Notes: generated by a model not told the origin, from the letters alone. A stretch of 64,000 bases of DNA from Chitinophaga sp. HK235 (GCF_018255755.1 NZ_CP073766.1:620001-684000), one strand, 5' to 3'; positions 8,310 to 17,860 are shown, counted from the first letter of the stretch. Numbers and translations: made by a program.

Positions 8310-8915
8310 TTATCTGCGTGTCAGCAGTTCAAGGAATCTGGTACCCAGCTCCGGATAAAACACCAGCGGGAAAACGATTCCGAACAAGGCACCCCACAGA
8401 TGCGCATCGTGGTTGATGTTGCCTCCGCCTTTTCTGGACATATAAGCAGAAATACCCAGGAAGAGCACACCGTACAATACCGCCGGTATAGGCAGGAAAA
8501 AGAACACCCGTATCTGCACCCAGGGATCTACCATAATAAAGGTGAAAAGCACGGCGGAAATAGCGCCTGACGCCCCAAGGGTTGCATAGTGCTGATTGTT
8601 GTGGTGTTTGAGGAAAGAAGGAATATCGGATATGATAATCCCCAACAGATAATAAATCGGATACATCAGCTTCATATTGAACAGCTGAAGGAAAACATCT
8701 TCTACATAAGGCCCGAAGAAAAACAGGGTCAGCATGTTGAAAATAAGATGTTGCAGGTCGGCATGTACAAATCCGGAGGTAATAAACCGGTAATATTCCT
8801 TGTTATGCTTTACCAGGTAAGGCTGCATACTCAGCTTATCCAGCTGGTCATAGTTGTTCAGCGCTGTATAGGAGATAAGGCTTGTAACGATAATAATAAT
8901 GATGCTGATGGACAT
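8310..8915 (-). CDS. Rhomboid-family intramembrane serine protease
   Basis: 201 residues with about six membrane segments. The catalytic serine is in GASG (S116) and the catalytic histidine in NHDAHLWGALFG (H172). The upstream membrane helix carries the conserved FVHADLQHLIFNMLTLFFFG pattern (residues 49-68). Rhomboids cleave transmembrane substrates within the membrane; the substrate here is unknown. It is 29 bases downstream of rlmH on the same strand, so the two may be co-transcribed. Confidence 0.93.
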   Translation of the reverse strand: MSISIIIIIVTSLISYTALNNYDQLDKLSMQPYLVKHNKEYYRFITSGFVHADLQHLIFNMLTLFFFGPYVEDVFLQLFNMKLMYPIYYLLGIIISDIPSFLKHHNNQHYATLGASGAISAVLFTFIMVDPWVQIRVFFFLPIPAVLYGVLFLGISAYMSRKGGGNINHDAHLWGALFGIVFPLVFYPELGTRFLELLTRR

Positions 8916-8944
8916 ATGCTCAGGTTGTTAGACTATAAATGTAA

Positions 8945-9418
8945 CTATTGATGATGATATTTTTCCCGGTTTATTACCGTATAGGCCCGGTATAACTGTT
9001 CGGTGAAAATAAGTCTTACTAGTTGATGCGGGAAGGTGAGGGGAGACAAGGACATCTTTAACTGCGCCCGTTCCAGTAAGGACTGATCGATGCCAAAAGC
9101 ACCACCTATCAGGATGATCAGCTGCCGGGTACTGGCGTTGGTCCGTTGTTGCAGAAAGTCGGCAAACTGTACGGTGGTCATCATCTTACCTTTTTCATCC
9201 AGCGCTACCAGATAATCGGTAGGCTGCAACAGGTCCAGGATGATTTTAGCCTCCTGTTTCTTCAGTTCTGCTACTGATAAACTGGCGGCCTGCTTTACTG
9301 TAGGGATCAGTTTTACGTCGAAATCCACGTAATGTTGCAGCCTTTTTTGAAATACTGCCATCCCTTCCCTGATGTAGGGATCGTGTTCTTTTCCTATGCT
9401 CCAGAGTTGAATTTTCAC
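8945..9418 (-). CDS. rlmH: 23S rRNA (pseudouridine-1915-N3)-methyltransferase
   Basis: 157 residues, normal for this small SPOUT (trefoil-knot) methyltransferase that modifies helix 69 of 23S rRNA on assembled ribosomes. Diagnostic segments are DYLVALDEKGK, the SAM-binding loop LIILIGGAFGI around residues 100-110, and the C-terminal LTFPHQLVRLIFTEQLYRAY followed by KYHHQ at the end. It lies immediately upstream of the rhomboid gene and is divergent from the tRNA-Arg gene. Confidence 0.96.
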   Translation of the reverse strand: MKIQLWSIGKEHDPYIREGMAVFQKRLQHYVDFDVKLIPTVKQAASLSVAELKKQEAKIILDLLQPTDYLVALDEKGKMMTTVQFADFLQQRTNASTRQLIILIGGAFGIDQSLLERAQLKMSLSPLTFPHQLVRLIFTEQLYRAYTVINREKYHHQ

Positions 9419-9490
9419 TTGTAATAATCATTAAGCAACGTTGTAAAAGTAAGTGTAAACCAGGAAATTGTAGAAAAAATAAATAAATAA

Positions 9491-9521
9491 TTTGGTGGTT
9501 TCGAAAAAACGCTTACTTTTG
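9491..9521 (+). promoter_or_regulatory. Promoter of tRNA-Arg copy 1
   Basis: TTTG at 9491-9494 and TACTTTTG at 9514-9521 are separated by exactly 19 bases, an ideal Bacteroidota -33/-7 pair. The tRNA starts 20 bases after the -7 box. Confidence 0.85.
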
Positions 9522-9541
9522 CAATCCAATCACAAACAAAC

Positions 9542-9615
9542 GGCTCTGTAGCTCAACTGAATAGAGCATCTGACTACGGATCAGAAGGTTTCAGGTTTGA
9601 ATCCTGACAGAGTCA
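9542..9615 (+). tRNA. tRNA-Arg(ACG), copy 1
   Basis: 74 bases fold as a complete cloverleaf. The acceptor stem GGCTCTG pairs with CAGAGTC (one G-T), the anticodon stem TCTGA/TCAGA encloses CTACGGA with anticodon ACG, and the T arm contains GGTTTGAATCC. A34 would be deaminated to inosine by TadA to read CGU, CGC and CGA. CCA is not encoded. Two near-identical genes occur at 24270 and 24487. Confidence 0.95.
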
Positions 9616-9617
9616 CA

Positions 9618-9657
9618 AAAGCGGGTTATATCTCAGATATAACCCGCTTTGCTTTTT
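9618..9657 (+). terminator. Terminator after tRNA-Arg copy 1
   Basis: A perfect 14-bp stem (9618-9631 with 9637-9650), a 5-base loop CTCAG and a following T-rich tail. Confidence 0.9.
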
Positions 9658-9929
9658 TAGTTAACCCTACATTTTAAACATTATCAGCATCATTGCCGGC
9701 TTCATCGTGTTAACGATCAATTTTTACTAATTAATTGATAAATAATTGCATCTTTAAAAGGTCCCCCTGATGTATTTTGCCCCATGGAATAAACCTGACT
9801 TATACCAACATGTCTTCGGGTACTTTCTGAGTTTACAGCATTGGTATAAAGGTTAGTTATCAACAGTGTTCAATGAGAAAAAAAATTTGTAGCTCCCGGC
9901 AATCAATAGCCAGCGGTGTAGTCTTTAAG

Positions 9930-12422
9930 ATGATTACAGGAAAGGATATAAGATGGTTACTGGTGATGGTTGTTACCGGAATATTTTCAGTTCCGGCGAA
10001 GGCACAATCCATGCGTTTTAATGATGGATGGCAATTCAAGGCAGTAGAGTTTATTGATAAGGCAGGTATTGACTCTTTCAAACGTCTCGGAGGGAACTGG
10101 AGCGACCAGTTTTTAATTGAGAAGGAAGATAAAGCAGGCAATGTATTATCCGCAGCAGATACGGTGCTGACAGAAGTGCTTCGGCCCGTACAGCAAATAG
10201 GTTGGAAGACTGTCATGCTGCCACATATTGCATTCCCCGAACCGCTGGTGATTGTTAAGCCTCGGGAAGGTCTTGCTTACTACCGGAAAGAGTTTGTACT
10301 GGCGGATTCACTAAAGGGAAAAGACATCTCGCTGGAATTTGAGGGTGCTATGCAGGTGAGCGATGTATGGTTTAACGGGAAGTATATCGGACGTTATCAG
10401 GGAGGCTATTTACCGTTTATTATTGATCTTTCTGATAAAGCACTTTACGGAAGAAAAAATGAAATCGTATTATGTGTAAATAACAAGGCAAACCCTGTAA
10501 TCCCTCCCGGAAAACCTGTCGGAAAACTTGACTTCGTTTATTATTCGGGTATCTACAGGGATGTATGGTTGCACATAAAACATCCTGTTCATATAACGAA
10601 TGCCATTACAGCTGATAAACCTGCAGGCGGCGGAATATTTGTATCATATGCGCAGGTCAGCAAAGAACGGGCTGTAGTTGAAGTACAAACGGATGTGATT
10701 AATTCATCTCCCCAAAATACCCCTATCAGCATCCGGCAGGAAATTATGGATGCCCAGGGCCATGTGGTAACAACTGTAACAAGTGGTAACATGATAGCAG
10801 AGCGGGGAAAGAGCAAAGTATTTAACCAGGTAATGACGGTCCGAACACCTCATCTGTGGCATCCCGACCATCCCTATCTTTACACGCTTCTTACCACTGT
10901 ATATGCCGGAAATACTCCGGTAGATAAACACAAAACGCGTATAGGTATTCGCTCTTTCGAAATAACAAAAGAGAAAGGGTTGCTGATTAACGGAGCTCCT
11001 TACCGGTTAACTGGTACCAACCGGCATCAGAATTATCCCTACATTGGAAATGCCTTGTCTGATGAGGCTTCCTATCGTGATGTATGGATGATAAAATCAG
11101 CTGGTATGAATACCATAAGAGCCGGACATTATCCGTCTGATCCTTCTTTTCTGGATGCAGCTGATGAACTGGGAGTGCTGGTACTGGACTGTATTCCCGG
11201 ATGGCAGTACTTTAACCGTAATCCGGCTTTCGGGGAAAACGTAATGAGAGATATCCGGCAGATGGTCCGCAGAGACAGGAATCATCCCAGCATACTGCTC
11301 TGGGAGGTTAGTCTTAACGAAACCTATCCTGATTCTGCCTTCAGATGCAGACAGGCAGAGGTAGCCCGGGAGGAATGGAAAGGCCGGAAGAATTTTTTTA
11401 CAAGCGGAGATTCTTACTATACCAAAGCTTGCTGGGATGTACCTTACGATGACTGGAACGGTGATCCGGGTACGCGTAATAATACAACGTACCCTGATAA
11501 TGCCTTCCTGATAAGGGAATATGGAGATTATGAATTTGGTGGGGGAAACAGTACTTCACGGCAGCTGCGTATGGCAGGGGAGAAGAATTTGTTGCAACAG
11601 GCCTGGAATCTTCAATGGGAACATAATAAGAACAGGAAAATCTATCCCAGGGCACTGGGAGATCTGACATGGGCTTTCTTTGATGGTCTGGCGGGTTGTA
11701 CAGTCGGTATTGAAGGATGGGGTATGGCGGATATTTTCCGGATACCGAAGTTCAGTTATTACTTTTTTAAAAGCCAGCAGCCAGTCACCAATCATCCTGA
11801 TATACCGTTTTCCGGTGGCCCGCTTGTGTATATCGCCAGCTATTGGAGCCAGCCGGTTGATGCTGAAAAAGTGATCGTTTATAGTAATTGTGATTCAGTC
11901 AGATTACTGCTGAATGATAAAGCACTAGCCACAAATACTCCGGATAAAGGAGAAGAAACACCTTATGGCAAAGACCTGCAAAATTTTAATGGGGGTAATG
12001 CCAACCACCTGGATCATCCGCCTTTCACATTTACTAATATTCATTTTGCGCCGGGAACGCTGAAAGCAATAGGTTTTAGGAAGGGTAAAGAGGTGACAGC
12101 CTATAGCATTACTACTCCGGGACCGGCCAGCAAGATCACTCTGGAGCCCGCTATTATGGGGATGCCGTTTCGTGCGAATGGGGATGTGATTTTTGTTTAT
12201 GCAAAATTGACGGATGACGCGCATAACCTTGCCATCAATTCAGAGATGTCTGTAACAATGAGGGTTACAGGTGATGCAGAACTGGTAAGCCCGGCCACGG
12301 TGAATGCTGAAGCAGGTATTGCCACTTTCCTGATACGGTCCGGTTCAAAAAAGGGTATTGTCAAATTACAGGCTACTGCAGCAAACCTGCCGGTAGCTGA
12401 AATCAAAATGACTGTTAAATAA
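9930..12422 (+). CDS. Secreted GH2 glycoside hydrolase (beta-galactosidase-like)
   Basis: 830 residues if translation starts at MITGKDIRWLLVMVV, which gives a clean signal peptide ending near KAQS; an earlier in-frame Met at 9873 adds 19 non-hydrophobic residues. Domain order is GH2 sugar-binding (LAYYRKEFVL..., GAMQVSDVWFNGKYIG), Ig-like domain and TIM barrel (GTNRHQNYPYIGNALS). The predicted acid/base is E464 in NHPSILLWEVSLNE and the nucleophile E530 in FLIREYGDYEF. C-terminal beta-sandwich modules follow. GH2 enzymes cleave beta-galactosides, beta-mannosides or beta-glucuronides; the substrate cannot be assigned. The next gene is a second GH2 enzyme 24 bases downstream, so the two form an operon without an adjacent SusC/SusD pair. 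Confidence 0.9.
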   Translation: MITGKDIRWLLVMVVTGIFSVPAKAQSMRFNDGWQFKAVEFIDKAGIDSFKRLGGNWSDQFLIEKEDKAGNVLSAADTVLTEVLRPVQQIGWKTVMLPHIAFPEPLVIVKPREGLAYYRKEFVLADSLKGKDISLEFEGAMQVSDVWFNGKYIGRYQGGYLPFIIDLSDKALYGRKNEIVLCVNNKANPVIPPGKPVGKLDFVYYSGIYRDVWLHIKHPVHITNAITADKPAGGGIFVSYAQVSKERAVVEVQTDVINSSPQNTPISIRQEIMDAQGHVVTTVTSGNMIAERGKSKVFNQVMTVRTPHLWHPDHPYLYTLLTTVYAGNTPVDKHKTRIGIRSFEITKEKGLLINGAPYRLTGTNRHQNYPYIGNALSDEASYRDVWMIKSAGMNTIRAGHYPSDPSFLDAADELGVLVLDCIPGWQYFNRNPAFGENVMRDIRQMVRRDRNHPSILLWEVSLNETYPDSAFRCRQAEVAREEWKGRKNFFTSGDSYYTKACWDVPYDDWNGDPGTRNNTTYPDNAFLIREYGDYEFGGGNSTSRQLRMAGEKNLLQQAWNLQWEHNKNRKIYPRALGDLTWAFFDGLAGCTVGIEGWGMADIFRIPKFSYYFFKSQQPVTNHPDIPFSGGPLVYIASYWSQPVDAEKVIVYSNCDSVRLLLNDKALATNTPDKGEETPYGKDLQNFNGGNANHLDHPPFTFTNIHFAPGTLKAIGFRKGKEVTAYSITTPGPASKITLEPAIMGMPFRANGDVIFVYAKLTDDAHNLAINSEMSVTMRVTGDAELVSPATVNAEAGIATFLIRSGSKKGIVKLQATAANLPVAEIKMTVK

Positions 12423-12446
12423 TCATCATAAGAAGCAAAATTTGAA

Positions 12447-14978
12447 ATGAACAGGATTACCGCGCTGTTAGTGCTACTATTGACATGGATACCTTCAAGT
12501 GATGTGTTTTCCCAGTCTCAGATACATAGAGAAGGAAACGCTGATGTACAGCCATTTGACAGTGAATGGAGATTCCGTCGGTTTGGATTGCAGGCAGATG
12601 GCTCTCAAACGCCCGAACCCGTTGGACTTGAACAGCAGGGCCTCGACGATCATCAATGGACACAATTGGACCTGCCGCATGACTGGGCAATTGCAGGCCC
12701 TTTCAGAATAGAACTTTCCGGCAATACCGGAAAGCTTCCGTGGAAAGGAATCGGATGGTATCGCAAGAAATTTGTAGTAGATACCAAAGATGCAGGGAGA
12801 AGAATTTTTCTTGATTTTGACGGTGCAATGGCCTACGCCAAAATATGGGTCAACGGTAAGTATGTAGGGACCTGGCCTTATGGCTACAGCTCTTTCAGAA
12901 TGGACATCACCCCATTTCTTAATTTCGGAAAGGATAACACAGTGGCTGTAAGACTGGACACAGAATCCTGGGATTCCAGGTGGTATCCTGGTGCAGGATT
13001 ATACCGGCATGTCTGGCTGGTAAAAACGCAACCGGTCCATACAGCTCATTGGGGTACCTATATCACTACGGATAATATTTCTGAAAAACAGGCCAATGTC
13101 TGTTTAAAAGTTAATATACAAAACCAGAGCAGAAAACGCATGACCAGCCAGGTAACGACAGAATTGTTTGAGTCTCCGGATGGAAAAAACACGGGCAGGA
13201 AGGTAGCTTATTTTAAACCTCAGTCTGTGGAAATCTCTCCTGATAGTACCCGGGAGCTTTCTGCGCGCCTGACACTGTCTGCTCCCAGGCTCTGGACGTT
13301 AGAAGCTCCGGCTGTATATATTGCCAGAACTACTGTAAATACACCAGGGATGAAACCGGATATTTATTATACGGTTTTTGGTGTTCGAAAGCTGGAATTC
13401 ACGCATGGAAATGGATTTCTACTGAATGGTAAAAGAACTGAGATCAAAGGAGTATGTCTGCATCATGATCTGGGAGCATTGGGGGCAGCGATTAACACTT
13501 CTGCTCTGCGGCGTCAGCTTACCATTATGAAAAATATGGGTTGTAATGCTATCCGTACTTCGCATAACCCCCCTGCACCGGAACTACTGGAACTTGCTGA
13601 TCAGATGGGCCTTTTAGTATGGGATGAATCATTTGATGCCTGGAAGAGAGGCAAACGCAAAAACGATTACAACAAACTCTTTCCCGAATGGCATGAAAAA
13701 GACCTGGTAGCGATGGTACACAGAGATAGAAACCATCCTGCTGTGATAATATGGTCTATCGGGAATGAAGTGATGGATCAGCAGGATGTGGCGATCACCC
13801 GGGAACTTACGGATATTGTACATAGAGAAGATCTGACACGCCCGGTTTCAAATGCGTATAATGACCCGGATGGCGGAAGAGCCAGCGGAGCTGCCGCCTG
13901 TCTTGATTTAATGGGCGTCAATTACTTCTTTTCAAAACAGCCACAGTGGGATAATGATGAACGTTATAAGAATAAGCCAACGATGGGAAGTGAAACATCA
14001 TCATGCGTAAGCTCCAGAGGAACGTATTTTTTTGGGACCAACTATGAAAACTATCAGGTCACATCTTATGATGTTGCCTGGCCCGGTTGGGGATGCTCTC
14101 CGGATGAGCAGTTCCGGATAAATGCCAGATATCCGCATTTATTGGGCGAATTTGTCTGGACCGGGTTTGATTATCTGGGGGAACCAACGCCTTTCAATTC
14201 TGACGAAACCAATTTGTTGAATTTCCGTACTGACTCCACCAAACGAAAGGAACTGGAAAAAGCATTGGAGGAAATCAGAAAAAAGAATCCTCCTTCCAGG
14301 AGCAGCTATTTTGGAATTGTTGATTTATGTGGTTTCCCTAAAGACAGATTTTATAGCTATCAGGCGCACTGGAGGCCGGATTACCCGATGGCACACATCA
14401 TGCCTCACTGGACATGGCAGGGAAGAAAAGATAGTATCACTCCAGTGCATGTTTATACTTCCGGTGACATGGCAGAACTTTTTCTGAACGGGGAAAGTAA
14501 GGGGAAGAAGTATAAGAGGCCCGGTGAAGATTTCCGGCTGGTTTGGGATAGTGTTGTCTATCAACCAGGTGAATTAAAGGTGGTGGCTTATAAAAACGGG
14601 AAAGTATGGGCTACAGACACCATGCGCACGGCTGGTCCTACGCAAAAACTGTTACTGTTGCCTGAAACCAATACGGTAAAAGCTGATGGGGCGGATCTGT
14701 GTTATATCACATTACTTGTTTGCGATAAAAACAACAGGATGGTGCCTGGCGCATCAGATAATCTGAAGTTCTCGGTAGAAGGACCTGGTGAAATAGTGGC
14801 AACAGACAATGGGGATGCTACTTGCCTTATATCGTTCAGTAGCCCTGTACGCCCTGCTTACAATGGAATGGCCCAGGTTATTATAAAAGCTAAAAAAGGC
14901 GCAGGCGGTAAAATAAAAGTGTTGGCACAAACAGATACGGGGTTGAAAAAAGCAGAAACTATCATCAACATAAAATAA
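12447..14978 (+). CDS. Secreted GH2 beta-galactosidase-type enzyme
   Basis: 843 residues with an N-terminal signal peptide (cleavage near DVFSQSQ). The GH2 N-terminal domain reads LDLPHDWAIAGPF and DFDGAMAYAKIWVNGKYVG. The TIM barrel contains IRTSHNPPAPELLELADQMG, the acid/base E441 in NHPAVIIWSIGNE and the nucleophile E568 in LLGEFVWTGFDYLGEP. After the barrel come a DUF4982-like beta-sandwich (MPHWTWQGRKD...VHVYTSGDMAELFLNG) and a GH2 domain-5/invasin-like module (KADGADLCYITLLVCDKNN). This is the common multi-domain Bacteroidota beta-galactosidase layout. It is only distantly similar to the preceding GH2 gene, so the pair is not a recent tandem duplication. Confidence 0.93.
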   Translation: MNRITALLVLLLTWIPSSDVFSQSQIHREGNADVQPFDSEWRFRRFGLQADGSQTPEPVGLEQQGLDDHQWTQLDLPHDWAIAGPFRIELSGNTGKLPWKGIGWYRKKFVVDTKDAGRRIFLDFDGAMAYAKIWVNGKYVGTWPYGYSSFRMDITPFLNFGKDNTVAVRLDTESWDSRWYPGAGLYRHVWLVKTQPVHTAHWGTYITTDNISEKQANVCLKVNIQNQSRKRMTSQVTTELFESPDGKNTGRKVAYFKPQSVEISPDSTRELSARLTLSAPRLWTLEAPAVYIARTTVNTPGMKPDIYYTVFGVRKLEFTHGNGFLLNGKRTEIKGVCLHHDLGALGAAINTSALRRQLTIMKNMGCNAIRTSHNPPAPELLELADQMGLLVWDESFDAWKRGKRKNDYNKLFPEWHEKDLVAMVHRDRNHPAVIIWSIGNEVMDQQDVAITRELTDIVHREDLTRPVSNAYNDPDGGRASGAAACLDLMGVNYFFSKQPQWDNDERYKNKPTMGSETSSCVSSRGTYFFGTNYENYQVTSYDVAWPGWGCSPDEQFRINARYPHLLGEFVWTGFDYLGEPTPFNSDETNLLNFRTDSTKRKELEKALEEIRKKNPPSRSSYFGIVDLCGFPKDRFYSYQAHWRPDYPMAHIMPHWTWQGRKDSITPVHVYTSGDMAELFLNGESKGKKYKRPGEDFRLVWDSVVYQPGELKVVAYKNGKVWATDTMRTAGPTQKLLLLPETNTVKADGADLCYITLLVCDKNNRMVPGASDNLKFSVEGPGEIVATDNGDATCLISFSSPVRPAYNGMAQVIIKAKKGAGGKIKVLAQTDTGLKKAETIINIK

Positions 14979-15935
14979 TTACCGCTTAATCTGTCCAGGT
15001 GTTTGCCGGTACTGTCTTTTGAAAGCATGAATAAAATTGCTGGCGTTGGCATATCCCATTAGCCATGCTATCTCGTTTACATGCATATCTGTTTCCTGTA
15101 AGAGGTGCAGGGCATGGCTCATCTTCCGTTCCTGTATCAGCTCATACAGACTGGTATCATATTGCAGCCGAAGTTGCTGTTTGATCTGATGTTCTGTCAG
15201 GGTGGAATGACGGGCTACATCGGCCAGGCTTTGGATATCCATAAAATGTTCCAGGATGAAATGATATACCGCTTTCATCTCTTGCTGGTAGGCTGTTTTA
15301 ACCGGTTGGTTTGTATCAAGTGCAGCAAAGATCAGCAGAATGATTTCAGCCACTTTGTTACGCCGGTAGGCAGGCAGCAGATTGTCGGCCATCGGACTAT
15401 GTAGCAGCGAACGCAGTGCCTGCTGGATTTCCGGAGTCAGCGGCAATGCTTTTTCAGATACCGTAAATGTAGCTCCGCTTGTCAGATGTGCTGCAATATC
15501 CCTGGGCGGATGCTGAAACTCCTCCAGTATAGCCTGAAGAAAGGAGGAGCGGAAAGTAATGGCAAGGTATTCAAAGTCCTGTTGGGCTTTGAAATGCAGG
15601 TTGGAATGAAAGTCTGTAGAACCATACAGATTATACTGTCCGGCTGTAAGTGGCTGGCTTCCGGATAGTCCCCGGAAATCTGCGCAGGAGCTGCCTTTCA
15701 GCTGGAAGTGAAGACTTATATGCGGGACATCCTGTACATGATGTACAGCGATGTCCTGGAGAAAATCCGCCCTGAACTGTATGATATCAAAGTCCTGGTT
15801 AAACTGATGCTGTACCTGATGCCGGACAAACGGAATGTCAATGGCACTGTTTTCAAAGCGACCAAAGGAACGGCCGGCTGAAAATCTTCTGGCTGCAATT
15901 TCTTTATATGCGTCTCCGCTGATAGTGTACGGCAT
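14979..15935 (-). CDS. AraC-family transcriptional regulator
   Basis: 318 residues. Residues up to about 215 form an effector or oligomerisation domain with no recognised signature. The C-terminal about 100 residues contain the double helix-turn-helix: QSLADVARHSTLTEHQIKQQLR and a second helix pair ending in EIAWLMGYANASNFIHAFKRQY followed by RQTPGQIKR. Its stop codon abuts the stop of the second GH2 gene (convergent, no gap), and it is divergent from an epimerase gene 90 bases away. Either neighbour could be its target; position favours the epimerase. Confidence 0.93.
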   Translation of the reverse strand: MPYTISGDAYKEIAARRFSAGRSFGRFENSAIDIPFVRHQVQHQFNQDFDIIQFRADFLQDIAVHHVQDVPHISLHFQLKGSSCADFRGLSGSQPLTAGQYNLYGSTDFHSNLHFKAQQDFEYLAITFRSSFLQAILEEFQHPPRDIAAHLTSGATFTVSEKALPLTPEIQQALRSLLHSPMADNLLPAYRRNKVAEIILLIFAALDTNQPVKTAYQQEMKAVYHFILEHFMDIQSLADVARHSTLTEHQIKQQLRLQYDTSLYELIQERKMSHALHLLQETDMHVNEIAWLMGYANASNFIHAFKRQYRQTPGQIKR

Positions 15936-15993
15936 ACTTCAAAGATCACCATTTTTATGTCGTAAATCAATATTCGCTGCGATCAGTGATGTC

Positions 15994-16001
15994 TACCTTT
16001 G
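15994..16001 (+). promoter_or_regulatory. -7 box of the epimerase promoter
   Basis: TACCTTTG fits TAnnTTTG, 24 bases before the ATG, in the 90-base gap shared with the divergent AraC gene. The -33 element is poor, as expected for an activator-dependent promoter. Confidence 0.5.
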
Positions 16002-16025
16002 TATCATTACAATGAATGATAGAAT

Positions 16026-17009
16026 ATGCGAATTTTAGTTACCGGTAGTTCAGGGCATCTGGGAGAGGCTCTGGTACGCAGCTTGACAGCAATGCGTTAT
16101 AATGTAAGGGGATTAGATAGGATCGCTGGTCCCTTTACCACTGATGTTGGATGTTTGACCGAACCAGGGTTTGTACAGAGATGTATGAAGGGAGTGGAGA
16201 CTGTTTTTCATGCAGCAACATTGCACAAACCTCATGTAGAAACACATTCCATTCAGCAGTTTATTGATACCAATGTTTCCGGTACGTTGAATTTGCTGCA
16301 GGCCTCTGTTGCAGCAGGTGTAAAGCGTTTTGTGTTTACCAGCACCACCAGTGTGTTTGGTGAAATACTGGCACCACCACAGGGCCAACCTGCTATCTGG
16401 ATCACACCGGAAGTGATGCCTGTTCCCAAAAACATCTACGGTATCACCAAAGTGGCAGCAGAAGACCTGTGCCGGCTCTTTAACAAAAAACATAAACTGC
16501 CTTGTATCGTGTTACGTACATCCCGTTTTTTTCCGGAGGCAGATGATAGTAAATTGAAAAGAGATCTCTATGAAGATGCTAACCTCAAAGTCAATGAATA
16601 TCTTTTCAGGAGAATAGATCTTGAAGATGTGGTAAGTGCGCATCTGGCTGCGGCGGAAAGAGCGGAGGAGAGAGGTTTTGCAAAGTATGTGATCAGTGCT
16701 ACCACTCCTTTTTCTCCGGAAGATGCACAGGCTTTGCAGATAGATGCACCGGCGGTAGTACAGAAATATTTCCGGGATTATCAGCCACTGTATACACATT
16801 TAAACTGGAAGATGCAACCTTCCATTGAGCGGGTGTATGACAATGCCAAAGCCCGTATGGAACTGGGCTGGAAACCTGTTTACGATTTCGGCCATATCCT
16901 GATGTTGTTGAAAAGCGAAATGGATTTTCGTAGTCCGCTGGCTCAGCAGGTAGGCTCAAAGGGTTACCACGACAGGGTGTTTGAAGAAGGACCTTATCCG
17001 GTTAGCTAA
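16026..17009 (+). CDS. NAD(P)-dependent epimerase/dehydratase (extended SDR)
   Basis: 327 residues with a Rossmann fold. The dinucleotide-binding motif VTGSSGHLGEAL is at residues 5-16 and the catalytic YGITK at about 138-142, preceded by the TSTTSVFG serine region. Extended SDRs of this type act on nucleotide sugars or small ketones; the substrate cannot be deduced. It faces an AraC regulator across a short divergent promoter region and converges on the S24 regulator gene, 20 bases away. Confidence 0.88.
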   Translation: MRILVTGSSGHLGEALVRSLTAMRYNVRGLDRIAGPFTTDVGCLTEPGFVQRCMKGVETVFHAATLHKPHVETHSIQQFIDTNVSGTLNLLQASVAAGVKRFVFTSTTSVFGEILAPPQGQPAIWITPEVMPVPKNIYGITKVAAEDLCRLFNKKHKLPCIVLRTSRFFPEADDSKLKRDLYEDANLKVNEYLFRRIDLEDVVSAHLAAAERAEERGFAKYVISATTPFSPEDAQALQIDAPAVVQKYFRDYQPLYTHLNWKMQPSIERVYDNAKARMELGWKPVYDFGHILMLLKSEMDFRSPLAQQVGSKGYHDRVFEEGPYPVS

Positions 17010-17011
17010 AT

Positions 17012-17041
17012 AAAAAAAGCAGCAAATCCTTAACTTGCTGC
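17012..17041 (-). terminator. Terminator of the S24 repressor gene
   Basis: On the minus strand GCAGCAA pairs with TTGCTGC (17035-17041 and 17019-17025), followed by seven T. The stem overlaps the last codons of the regulator. Confidence 0.65.
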
Positions 17042-17854
17042 ATTCCTATCAGACACCAATCTTTCTACTTTTGCATCCAATTTCCCCAATGCCTGCAAAA
17101 TCGCATCCATATCCGGTTGCGGGGCTAAGTCCGTATTAGTCCAGTAGCTGTTGTATTTCCACATTTCTAACACTTCGCTGACAGGAAGATCATAGGGTTT
17201 GAACAAAGGATTCAGTGAAACGAGGTGTAACTGGCCGGTTTGCTGAATGCGGTTGTAAACCACCTTGAACACAATACCTTCATTTTTGGTGATCACCACG
17301 CAGGGGGTGCCGTCTTTAAGATGAGACCAGTCCTGGATATACTCCACAATGACAAATGCCCCTTCCGGAACAGGCAGCATCGATTCTCCTTTAACAGGAA
17401 ACATCCGGAACTTCCGGTCGGCAGGAAGTTGTGGCATATGGAATATCGGAAGACTGGAGATATAGTCAGGGTCGGCATAACCGGCGGTATATCCGGCCTG
17501 TGCTTTATGAGACACCATCTCCACCTGCTCTTTATTGTCCGGTGTAATGGTGGTAGCCAGTACACGCATTTTTTTTCCTGTTATGTAGCTCATATCACCG
17601 GCTTCCAGTTCCCGCAGGCGCAGTTCTCCCAGTTGGGACAGGTCGAGGCGAACAAATGTATCGATGTCAATCTTAAAAAAATCAGAGATCAGAATCTGGT
17701 CTTCCAGCGGCGGATTCCTGGTAGCGCCGGTTTCCAGTGCTTTCAGTTTGGTACGGGTGCATTGCAGGGCTGTTGCCAGATCGTCCTGCGTCATTTTTTT
17801 CCGGTTACGTAGAAATTTCAGGTTATGGGCCCAAAAATTATTTTGTTCTTTCAT
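17030..17854 (-). CDS. XRE-HTH / S24 LexA-like repressor of the mutagenesis cassette
   Basis: 274 residues. Residues 10-65 form an XRE-type helix-turn-helix (KFLRNRKKMTQDDLATALQC). Residues 115-225 form a LexA/UmuD-type S24 domain. A candidate self-cleavage site AQA-GY has its Ala-Gly bond at 120/121, the nucleophile is S158 (VKGESMLP) and the general base K197 (GIVFKVVYN). Spacings of 38 and 39 residues are close to those of E. coli LexA (A84, S119, K156), so RecA-stimulated autocleavage is plausible though unproven. A short coiled-coil tail follows. It is divergent from imuA, and two 19-bp palindromes lie between them, one over its own -7 box. Inference: it is an autoregulated, damage-responsive repressor of imuA-imuB-dnaE2-alkB. 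Confidence 0.88.
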   Translation of the reverse strand: MKEQNNFWAHNLKFLRNRKKMTQDDLATALQCTRTKLKALETGATRNPPLEDQILISDFFKIDIDTFVRLDLSQLGELRLRELEAGDMSYITGKKMRVLATTITPDNKEQVEMVSHKAQAGYTAGYADPDYISSLPIFHMPQLPADRKFRMFPVKGESMLPVPEGAFVIVEYIQDWSHLKDGTPCVVITKNEGIVFKVVYNRIQQTGQLHLVSLNPLFKPYDLPVSEVLEMWKYNSYWTNTDLAPQPDMDAILQALGKLDAKVERLVSDRNAAS

Positions 17855-17860
17855 ATTTTT

